A stretch of 64,000 nt of DNA, taken from Candidatus Aminicenantota bacterium. GTDB taxonomy: Bacteria > Acidobacteriota > Aminicenantia > Aminicenantales > Aminicenantaceae. The position numbers were made by a program, and so were the translations under genes. Where the stretch lies: the NCBI GenBank assembly GCA_016927475.1, contig JAFGMO010000002.1, positions 62,001 through 126,000 on the forward strand, written 5' to 3'. Below the pieces are notes generated by a model. That model saw only the letters and a list, made by a program, of their open reading frames with translations, was not told where the DNA came from and searched no databases. Below are positions 8,489 through 15,956 of this stretch, in pieces (the stretch's first letter is position 1; every line of letters begins with the position of its first letter).

Positions 8489-10852
8489 TTAAAATGATTT
8501 ATGTTCCGTCCGCCTGATAATCTCTTCCTGAAGGTCTTCACCAAGATTGATGAAATAGTCACTGTAGCCCGCTACCCGCACGATAAGGTCCCGGTGTTTC
8601 TCCGGACATTTCTGGGCTTCCCGAAGGATTTCAGCGCTGACAACATTAAACTGGACATGATGCCCGTCCAGCTTGAAGTATGAACGAATGAGATGGGACA
8701 TTTTGTCCAATCCCTCGTTATCTTCCAGCAAATGGGGAGTGAATTTCTGATTGAGAAGCGTCCCCCCTGTGCGGACATGGTCCATCTTTGACGCCGATTT
8801 AAAAACAGCGGTTGGTCCTTTGCGGTCCGCTCCCTGAACAGGCGAGATTCCCTCGGAAAGCGGATGATAAGCAAGACGACCGTCGGCCGTGGCCCCCGTC
8901 ACCCGACCGAAATAAACATGAACCGTCGTCGGCAGGAGATTGATATGATAGGTTCCTCCTTTGGTATTGGGCCTGCCGTCGATCAGATTATGATATGTCT
9001 CAAAAACAGACTGCATTATGCCGTCGGCGTAATCGTCATCATTGCCGTACTTGGGCGTTTTATTGAGAAACCTATGTCTCAATTCCTCGCTTCCTTTAAA
9101 ATTGTTCTCAAGAGCCTCCATCATCCCCTTCATGGAAACACCGCCCCTGTCGTAAACATTGTACTTTATTGAAGTCAAAACATCCGTGATGGTTCCCATC
9201 CCAACTCCCATAATATAAGAGGTGTTATAGCGCGCGCCGCCGTCATGATAATCCAGGCCTCTTTCTATACAATCACTTATAAGCAGGGAAAGAAAAGGGG
9301 CCGGAAGGTATTCCGCGTAGAGGCGTTCGATAACGTTGTTTCCTGCGACTTTAATATCGATGAAATGTTTCAGCTGTTTGGAATAGGCCTCAAAGAGCTC
9401 CTCATAGGACGAAAAAGAAGAGGGTCCTCCCGTCTTCAAGCCGATTTTTTTTCCGGTCCTCGGATCTGTTCCGTTATGGAGCGTAATCTCCAGCACCTTG
9501 GTCAGGTTGAAGTACCCGGTAAGGTTGTAATTTTCTTTGCCGAAAGCCCCCACTTCGACACAGCCTGATGCTCCCCCATTGCGGGCATCCTCAATGGATT
9601 TCCCCTGGCCGACCAGTTCCTGGACAATGGCATCCGTATTGAAAACAGAGGGCTGTCCGTAACCCGTTTTGATGATCTTCAAAGCCCTCTTGATGAAGGT
9701 GTCAGGATTTTTTTTGCTGAGCTGAACGGCGGAACTCGGCTGAAGAAGCCTCATTTCCTCGATGACATCCAGGATAAGAAAGGTCAGCTCATTGACTCCG
9801 TCCGACCCGTCTTTTTTTACACCGCCAAGATTGATAAGGGCAAAATCCGTATACGTTCCGCTTTCCTCTGCCGTCACTCCTACTTTGGGAGGGGCTGGTT
9901 GATTGTTAAATTTAATCCAAAAAGCCTGAAGAAGTTCCCGGGCGCTTTCGTGTGTTAGAGTTCCTGCCTCAAGTCCCTTCTTATAAAAAGGATAAAGGTG
10001 CTGGTCAAGGCGTCCGGGATTGAAAGAATCCCAGGTGTTGAATTCCGTGATCACCCCTAAATGCACAAACCAGTAGTACTGCAGAGCTTCCCAAAAATTT
10101 TGGGGCTTGCGGGCCGGAACACGCCGGCAAATGCCTGCTATTTTTTTGAGGTCCTGCTTTCGCTTTTCGTCGTTTTCATTTTTTTGCAGTTCTTCCGCTT
10201 TTTCGGCATGACGTTCGGCAAACCGGATCAAAGCATCGGCACAAATATCCATGGCCTTCAGTTCTTCCCTTTTATCAGAGGCTTGAGAGTCATGGAGAAA
10301 ATCCAGATTTTTTAGGCTTCGCCGGATGTCTTTCTTAAAATCCAGGAAACCTTTCTTGTAGATTTTGTCATCCAGAACGGTATGGCCCGGTGCCCTTTGC
10401 TCCATAAACTCAGTATAAATTCCCGCTTCATAAGCATCTTTCCATTCCTGTGTCATTCTCTCAAAAATCTTATCCCGCATGGAGCGTCCTCTCCAGTAAG
10501 GGATGATCTTCTCCCGGTAGATTTTTTTGGTCTTTTCACTGACTTTGAAGGATATCTTCGGCCGTTTATCCAAAATGTCCAGATCCTCCAGGCTGTGGGC
10601 CGTTATCTCAGGATAGGTCGGTGTCTCCTGGGGGGCTGGTCCCCTCTCCCCGACAATCAGTTCATCGGGATCGATGTGGATTTTTTTGTTTTCAAGAATA
10701 TGCTTAAAGGCCAGGGCTCTCCTGACCGGCGCGGAAACCATATCCGCCTTTTTACTTCGATAAAACTCTGTTATAAGAACCGCTCTTTCCGTGCTGATAC
10801 GGGGAACGGCTTGAAGGCTTCTTTGTTTCAATCCTGCGATCCTGTTGTTCAT
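8489..10852 (-). CDS. hypD: Glycyl radical enzyme, probable trans-4-hydroxy-L-proline dehydratase
   Basis: 787 residues. The catalytic thiyl Cys is at 431 in SGCVE with its Glu at 433, and the radical Gly is at 762 in RVAGYS, 25 residues from the end. A Tyr lies 16 residues after the Cys (GKENYNLTGY). From memory of Clostridioides difficile HypD (C434, E436, Y450, G765), the Cys-Gly and Cys-Tyr distances are identical. There is no adjacent Cys-Cys pair as in pyruvate formate-lyase. The reaction would be dehydration of hydroxyproline to pyrroline-5-carboxylate under anoxia. I start at ATG 10852, not 10858, because GGAGG sits six bases upstream. The activase gene precedes it. Other glycyl dehydratases are the main alternative. 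Confidence 0.85.
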   Translation of the reverse strand: MNNRIAGLKQRSLQAVPRISTERAVLITEFYRSKKADMVSAPVRRALAFKHILENKKIHIDPDELIVGERGPAPQETPTYPEITAHSLEDLDILDKRPKISFKVSEKTKKIYREKIIPYWRGRSMRDKIFERMTQEWKDAYEAGIYTEFMEQRAPGHTVLDDKIYKKGFLDFKKDIRRSLKNLDFLHDSQASDKREELKAMDICADALIRFAERHAEKAEELQKNENDEKRKQDLKKIAGICRRVPARKPQNFWEALQYYWFVHLGVITEFNTWDSFNPGRLDQHLYPFYKKGLEAGTLTHESARELLQAFWIKFNNQPAPPKVGVTAEESGTYTDFALINLGGVKKDGSDGVNELTFLILDVIEEMRLLQPSSAVQLSKKNPDTFIKRALKIIKTGYGQPSVFNTDAIVQELVGQGKSIEDARNGGASGCVEVGAFGKENYNLTGYFNLTKVLEITLHNGTDPRTGKKIGLKTGGPSSFSSYEELFEAYSKQLKHFIDIKVAGNNVIERLYAEYLPAPFLSLLISDCIERGLDYHDGGARYNTSYIMGVGMGTITDVLTSIKYNVYDRGGVSMKGMMEALENNFKGSEELRHRFLNKTPKYGNDDDYADGIMQSVFETYHNLIDGRPNTKGGTYHINLLPTTVHVYFGRVTGATADGRLAYHPLSEGISPVQGADRKGPTAVFKSASKMDHVRTGGTLLNQKFTPHLLEDNEGLDKMSHLIRSYFKLDGHHVQFNVVSAEILREAQKCPEKHRDLIVRVAGYSDYFINLGEDLQEEIIRRTEHKSF

Positions 10853-10854
10853 TT

Positions 10855-11769
10855 TCATCCTCCTTCCTTGACCTTCAAACCTGAATTTGAAAATTCCGCC
10901 GCGATTTCAGCCCTCCTCTCCGGAGAAGGAGCCTGAAATATATTTTTTGCCGAAACCCTAAGGTTTTTCTGTAATTTATCTTCTTTTCCGGTACCTGCTC
11001 TATGGTAAGGAAGAAGCGAAACCCTCTCGATAGGCTTAAGGGAAGACAGGTATGCGGCTATGGCCTTAATATCATCAGGACCATCATTAATACCGGCGAT
11101 GAGGGGAATCCGTATCCATACGGCACACTTCATATTCAGGAGTTTGTTCAGGTTTTCAATGATGAGTTCATTAGAAACCCCGGTATACTTTTTGTGTTTT
11201 TTTTCATCGATGATTTTAATGTCAAACAGGAACAGGTCAGCCTTGCGGGCGATACGCTCTATAACATCTGAAGGAGCGTAACCGCAGCTGTCGACAGCCG
11301 TGTGAATGCCCAGTTGTTTAAAGCGGTCAAGCATGTCTTCCAGGAATTCCGGCTGCATCAGAGGTTCCCCCCCGGAAAAGGTTACGCCTCCCCCTGATTC
11401 GTCAAAAAATATTTTATCTTTCCGGACTTCGCCGACAACTTCTTCAGCGGTTTTTGTGTTCCCAGCCAGTTCCAGGGCTTCGTACACACATGCGTCGGCA
11501 CATGTCCCGCAGCGCCGGCATCGAGACTGGTCGAACTTTACGGTTCCGTTTTTGGACAGGGCGTTCTCCGGACAGGCTTCAATACACAAGCGGCATGTTT
11601 CACGGCATTTTTTGGGAAAATAGATGAGCTCCGGTTCCGGACTCTTTCCTTCGGGATTATGGCACCATAGACAATTCAGGGGGCATCCTTTCATAAAAAC
11701 AGTTGTCCGAATACCGGGCCCGTCATGGATGGCGTAACGCTTGATATCAAAAATAATCCCTTCCGTCAT
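10855..11769 (-). CDS. Glycyl radical enzyme activating enzyme (radical SAM)
   Basis: 304 residues. The radical SAM cluster motif is C29-x3-C33-x2-C36 (GCPLNCLWCHNP), after the family signature HDGPGIRTTVFMKG. A ferredoxin-like insert follows with two four-Cys sets (CRETCRLCIEAC and CRRCGTCADAC) for two extra [4Fe-4S] clusters. SGGEP and further SAM-domain strands follow. It uses S-adenosylmethionine to install the glycyl radical on its partner, here the HypD-like enzyme whose upstream ATG overlaps this stop codon. First gene of the minus-strand operon. The promoter region carries the palindromes described separately. Confidence 0.95.
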   Translation of the reverse strand: MTEGIIFDIKRYAIHDGPGIRTTVFMKGCPLNCLWCHNPEGKSPEPELIYFPKKCRETCRLCIEACPENALSKNGTVKFDQSRCRRCGTCADACVYEALELAGNTKTAEEVVGEVRKDKIFFDESGGGVTFSGGEPLMQPEFLEDMLDRFKQLGIHTAVDSCGYAPSDVIERIARKADLFLFDIKIIDEKKHKKYTGVSNELIIENLNKLLNMKCAVWIRIPLIAGINDGPDDIKAIAAYLSSLKPIERVSLLPYHRAGTGKEDKLQKNLRVSAKNIFQAPSPERRAEIAAEFSNSGLKVKEGG

Positions 11770-11804
11770 TTCCGTTCCCTGTTCATCGCAACGGCTCGAA
11801 TTCG

Positions 11805-11827
11805 TGATATATCATATATCAGATATC
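11805..11827 (-). promoter_or_regulatory. Palindromic operator-like sites upstream of the glycyl radical operon
   Basis: Two adjacent palindromes lie 36-58 bp upstream of the activase ATG: the perfect 10-mer TGATATATCA (11805-11814) and ATATCAGATATC (11816-11827), which contains the perfect odd palindrome ATATC-A-GATAT. The second 12-mer recurs exactly upstream of the GntR gene (26045-26056) at the same distance from its start codon. It is a plausible binding site for that regulator; this is inference. Confidence 0.5.
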
Positions 11828-12018
11828 TCAGGTTGTCAAATGTCATTCTTGGATTCGCCAACGGCCTATATCTTTTTCTCCCTCAATATATGATGCTTTT
11901 GATGTTTCCAAGAAATCTTAAAAAATTGGGAGAGCTCCTCAATGTTTATCTGTTGACCCATGTTTGTTTATATTCTAAAGTAATATAAAGGATCGCGGGA
12001 AAATATTTTTATAGTTAA

Positions 12019-12281
12019 ATGGGTACAAAAAAACTAATTATCGGAGACCGCAGCGGCCCGGAACCGACCGGATCGCCGTTGATGCTGTGGGCGTTGCCAT
12101 CCTCAAAGAGTTGGGCAGCAATGAAGCCATTATGGGAAAAAAGGTATTCGAACAGGAACAGATTGCCAGGGCGGTAGAGCTTAGGCTGGGCGTTTCCTCA
12201 CCAGAAGATATCGTTATTGAAACCATGGATAAGGCCGGCCGGGACTACGCCGACAAAATTCTTAAAATATTACATGCATGA
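12019..12281 (+). pseudogene. Remnant of a DUF362-type protein gene
   Basis: Two pieces of one family remain in different frames. From ATG 12019 the frame reads MGTKKLIIGDRSG, like the start of the iron-sulphur-associated DUF362 proteins. From about 12072 another frame reads IAVDAVGVAILKELG and continues through IFEQEQIARAVEL-like and LGVSSPEDI segments to a stop at 12281, like the C terminus of the family. The middle, roughly 200 residues, is gone, and the two pieces are joined out of frame. A short internal ORF from GTG 12087 (64 codons) is therefore probably not functional. It ends six bases before the next gene. Confidence 0.65.
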
Positions 12282-12287
12282 AGCATT

Positions 12288-13211
12288 ATGGCAGATAAAA
12301 TTCTCGATTGGCTGCTTGAAGGCGACATATCGATTCAATACCAGGTCTACCGGGACCTCCATGGGAACGAACGGAGAGACCTGAGATCCAGAATCGCCAA
12401 AGAAGGATGGGGATCAAAATTTTTATCCTTCCAGAATGAAAACGGACATTGGGGAATAAAATTTTATCAGCCCAAATGGACCTCCACCCACTATACGCTG
12501 CTTGACCTGAAGAACCTGGGTCTCCCGCCGGGCCATCCCAATATCCGGAAAACCATCCGTATGCTGCTGAGGGAGGAAAAAGGGCCCGACGGAGGCATCA
12601 ATCCCTCCTCGGCCATCAAGGAAAGTGATGTTTGTCTGAACGGTATGTTTCTGAACTATGCCTCCTACTTCAAAACCGAAGAGACCGAGCTTCATTCAAT
12701 CGCGGACTTTATCCTTCTTCAGCGAATGGATGACGGAGGTTTTAACTGCATGTACAACCGTTGGGGCGCACGGCACGCTTCCCTTCATTCGACACTTTCG
12801 GTAGCCGAAGGTATCCGGGAATATTTATTGAATGGTTATACCTACAGGCTTCCGGAACTCAAAGAGGCTGAAGCCGCCTCCCAAGAATTCATCTTGAAAC
12901 ACAGGCTGTATCTCTCCGACAGAACAGGCAAAGTCATTAAGAACGAATTTTTAAGGCTCCCCTATCCATCACGATGGCGGTACGACATCCTGCGTGCTTT
13001 GGATTATTTCAGGACGGCGGGAATTTCCTATGATGATAGAATGCGGCCGGCCATCGATATTCTCCTCAAAAAAAGAAAAAACCATGTATGGACGCTTGCA
13101 GCACCCCATGCAGGCCAGAGACATTTTGATATGGAGGAACCCGGAAAACCAAGCCGCTGGAACACGCTGCGGGCTTTGCGTGTGTTAAGCCATTTCCGTA
13201 TCGACCATTAA
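12288..13211 (+). CDS. Hypothetical protein, squalene-cyclase/prenyltransferase-like alpha-toroid
   Basis: 307 residues, no signal peptide or membrane span. It contains repeated helical units with Gly-rich turns of the kind seen in alpha/alpha toroid proteins: NENGHWGIKFYQPKW, GPDGGINPSS and RMDDGGFNCMYNRWG. These resemble prenyltransferase/squalene-oxidase repeats, but the DxDD-type catalytic motif of cyclases is not evident. I do not recognise a specific function. It starts six bases after the DUF362 remnant and ends five bases before a convergent permease gene, so it may have been the second gene of a now broken unit. Confidence 0.7.
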   Translation: MADKILDWLLEGDISIQYQVYRDLHGNERRDLRSRIAKEGWGSKFLSFQNENGHWGIKFYQPKWTSTHYTLLDLKNLGLPPGHPNIRKTIRMLLREEKGPDGGINPSSAIKESDVCLNGMFLNYASYFKTEETELHSIADFILLQRMDDGGFNCMYNRWGARHASLHSTLSVAEGIREYLLNGYTYRLPELKEAEAASQEFILKHRLYLSDRTGKVIKNEFLRLPYPSRWRYDILRALDYFRTAGISYDDRMRPAIDILLKKRKNHVWTLAAPHAGQRHFDMEEPGKPSRWNTLRALRVLSHFRIDH

Positions 13212-13215
13212 GATC

Positions 13216-15633
13216 CTATTCATAGCGCAAAGAATCCACTGGCTCGGCTAGGGCCGCTTTGACGGACTGGTAGCTGACGGTAAAGAACGCGATAAAAAAA
13301 GCCGCTACGGCGGATAAGACAAAAGGCCAGATTCCGACGGTCATTCGGTAAGCAAAATTTTGAAGCCATTTTGTCATCATATAATAGGCCAAAGGCCAGG
13401 CAATGATGTTGGCCGCGATGACCCACTTTGTGAATTCTTTACAAAGAAGGACAAAAACATGGAGCTCTGAGGCTCCCAGCACCTTCCTTACTCCCATTTC
13501 TTTTGTCCTCTGCTGTGCGGCAAATGCGGCCAAACCGAATAAGCCGAGACAGGCAACCAGTATTGAAAGGGCGGCAAAGACCAAAACGATTGTCCGCATA
13601 TTGCTTTCGTTCGCATAGAGAAGATTGATCCGGTCATCCAAAAATCGGTATTCAAAATTTTCATCGGGAAAGGTCTCCATCCATTTCTGACGAATAAAAT
13701 CCAAGGTCCCTCTGACATCACCCGGCCTGATGCGTACGGAGATGAAACCCACCCGGTCCGGATCGAGAACAAGGGTTAAGGGTTCGATGATCCGGTGCAG
13801 AGATTTGAAATGGAAATTGTCCACTACACCGACGATGGTCCCTTCGCTGAAATCTTCCGGGCTTGTCGCCCTGTATATCTTTTTTCCGACGGCCTCTTCG
13901 GGCTTGTAGTCCATCTCCCGGGCGGCCGCCTCATTGATCAGATAAGCTCCCTGAATATCCGACCCGTATTCTTTGGAAAAGGATCGGCCGTGAATCACCT
14001 TAAATTTATAAGTAACCACAAAATCATAATCCGTTGTCATATAGATGAGATTATAAATATCGTCGGAACCTTCCCTTTTGAAGACGGTATCGGAATATAA
14101 TGCGCTTCCCGGAACATTCGAAGACCCGGCGACGGATAAGACACGTGTATCATCCGTTAGTGAATTGCGGAAAACATTTAAATTTTGGCGAACCGCCTGG
14201 CTTTCCGTAGGGATAAGGACGATGTTTTCCTTATCAAAACCGAGCGATTTGTTTTGAATGTATTTCATCTGCTTGAAAATGATGAGGGTTCCGATAATCA
14301 ACGTGATGGAGATGACAAACTGAAGAACGGCCATACTGGTTCTAAAACCCGACTTTTTTGTTCCGGAAAGGGCGCTTCCTTTGAGGACCTTAGACGGCTC
14401 AAAAGCCGTTATGTAAAAGGCGGGATAAAGACCGGCACATAATCCCGTGAGCAGTGTGATACCGACAAGGATAAGTACATTCTTTGGAGAAAAAAGTATC
14501 CCTGCGGATAAATTTTTGCCGGCAATCGTGTTAAAAAAAGGAAGAAATATTTTGATCAACAACACGGCCAGAACCAGCGCAAAAAATGACAGGATAACGG
14601 ATTCGCTTAGGAATTGTCTCCAGAGCTGATGTTTATAAGCCCCGATCGTTTTTCGGATACCGACCTCTTTCGCTCTCTTATTAGCCCGGGCCGTGGAAAG
14701 GTTCATAAAATTGATACAAGCGATAACAAGGATCAGCAGGGCAATCATCGAAAAAATGGTAACAGATGTTTGGCTTCCCTGGGGTTCTATTTCGAACTGT
14801 TCCGCAGGATGAAGATGAATATCAAGAAGAGGATTCATTTTCAGTTGAAAAACATCATTGACATCGGCATCGGGTCCAAGAATCGCTGCGAATCCTTTAG
14901 CTAAATATTTCGTTAAAAAATCAGGCAGTTTTTTTTCGAGACCAACGGCCGAAGCCCCTTCCTTTAAAAGCACGTAAGTATGAATAAAATTATTGAACCA
15001 TCCACTCATAATTTCATCCGAATAGGTCGAGATAGATGCCGCCATATCAAACTGGACATGGGAATTCTGGGGGACTTCTTCCAAGATGCCTGTGACCTTA
15101 AAGTCCGTCATCTGTTCATTCCAATCGACGGTCAACGACCTGCCTAAAACATCATCGGTACCGAAATATTTGACGGCCATTTCCCTGGTTAAGACAACGG
15201 AACGAGGCTCGGTAAGAACCGTCTTGGTATCACCTTCCTCCAGCCTGAAATCAAAAACTTCAAATAAAGAATTGTCCGTAAAAAGAAGATTCTGCCTGTG
15301 GTAAGTGTTTCTATGGTTTTTGATGGAAAGTTCATTTCTATCCAGTCTGGCAAAATTTTCGACCTCGGCATAATCCCTGACTAATGCCGGTCCGTACGCC
15401 CCTGAGGTAATGGGAGCCTGACCGTGGATGTCTCTGAAATCCACCTTTCTTTCAACACGATAAATACGCTCGGCATTTTGATGAAACCGGTCGTAGCTCA
15501 GCTCGTCCTGAACCCAAAGATAGATCATCAAACATGAGGCCAACCCGATCGCCAATCCACATATATTGATGAATGTGAATAGCTTATTTCTAAACAGATT
15601 CCTTATGGTTATTTTGAAATAGTTTTTAAACAT
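13216..15633 (-). CDS. ABC transporter permease, MacB/FtsX type, eight TM
   Basis: 805 residues with the duplicated layout of long MacB-type permeases. TM1 is at about 20-42, followed by a periplasmic MacB_PCD domain, then an FtsX block of three TMs (about 285-405, with TARANKRAKEVGIRKTIGA). A fourth TM (about 425-445), a second periplasmic domain and a final FtsX block (about 680-790, with QQRTKEMGVRKVLGA) follow. These proteins normally pair with a LolD/MacB-like ATPase, and none is encoded nearby. The substrate is unknown. It is divergent from a second permease of the same layout, separated by 323 bp that contain an inverted-repeat element. Confidence 0.93.
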   Translation of the reverse strand: MFKNYFKITIRNLFRNKLFTFINICGLAIGLASCLMIYLWVQDELSYDRFHQNAERIYRVERKVDFRDIHGQAPITSGAYGPALVRDYAEVENFARLDRNELSIKNHRNTYHRQNLLFTDNSLFEVFDFRLEEGDTKTVLTEPRSVVLTREMAVKYFGTDDVLGRSLTVDWNEQMTDFKVTGILEEVPQNSHVQFDMAASISTYSDEIMSGWFNNFIHTYVLLKEGASAVGLEKKLPDFLTKYLAKGFAAILGPDADVNDVFQLKMNPLLDIHLHPAEQFEIEPQGSQTSVTIFSMIALLILVIACINFMNLSTARANKRAKEVGIRKTIGAYKHQLWRQFLSESVILSFFALVLAVLLIKIFLPFFNTIAGKNLSAGILFSPKNVLILVGITLLTGLCAGLYPAFYITAFEPSKVLKGSALSGTKKSGFRTSMAVLQFVISITLIIGTLIIFKQMKYIQNKSLGFDKENIVLIPTESQAVRQNLNVFRNSLTDDTRVLSVAGSSNVPGSALYSDTVFKREGSDDIYNLIYMTTDYDFVVTYKFKVIHGRSFSKEYGSDIQGAYLINEAAAREMDYKPEEAVGKKIYRATSPEDFSEGTIVGVVDNFHFKSLHRIIEPLTLVLDPDRVGFISVRIRPGDVRGTLDFIRQKWMETFPDENFEYRFLDDRINLLYANESNMRTIVLVFAALSILVACLGLFGLAAFAAQQRTKEMGVRKVLGASELHVFVLLCKEFTKWVIAANIIAWPLAYYMMTKWLQNFAYRMTVGIWPFVLSAVAAFFIAFFTVSYQSVKAALAEPVDSLRYE

Positions 15634-15956
15634 GGCACACCTCTATACACTTTTTTGAATCATAATAATGCAGGTTTCCCGCATTACCCTTTGTGAATAG
15701 TACTTTTGAATCATCCTGAGTGATGGCTCATTATAAAAATATGCTTGATATCTATTATGAAATACGAAAACATGATAAGTAAGATTCATATTTTCACGAT
15801 TTTCGATTTTTTAAGGACCTATTTGCCAACATGTATTATCCTGCACTATTCACAATGAGAAAGGTTTCCTATTTTTAAGAAATAAGAAGGGATTCCTATT
15901 TTCAGGCATCATTTCCCCGTTTATCATGAGGTTGAATCCAAAACGAGGAAGAAACC
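15634..15956. other. Intergenic region between divergent permease genes
   Basis: No credible gene. It carries the inverted-repeat element at 15691-15855 and two direct copies of TTCCTATTTT about 30 bp apart near the right end. Both permease promoters should lie here, but I cannot pick out a convincing -35/-10 pair. Confidence 0.5.
15691..15855. repeat. 165-bp element bounded by 11-bp perfect inverted repeats
   Basis: TTGTGAATAGT at 15691-15701 is matched by its exact complement ACTATTCACAA at 15845-15855. The same GTGAATAGTAC-type end occurs at other intergenic sites in the window (36.7, 42.7 and 53.8 kb), so this is probably a member of the same dispersed family. The interior is AT-rich with no reading frame. 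Confidence 0.55.

Noticed and set aside
8489-10852. Pyruvate formate-lyase as the identity of the glycyl radical enzyme
   Set aside because: The active-site motif is SGCVE with a single Cys; formate-lyase has two adjacent Cys. The rest resembles the hydroxyproline dehydratase group.
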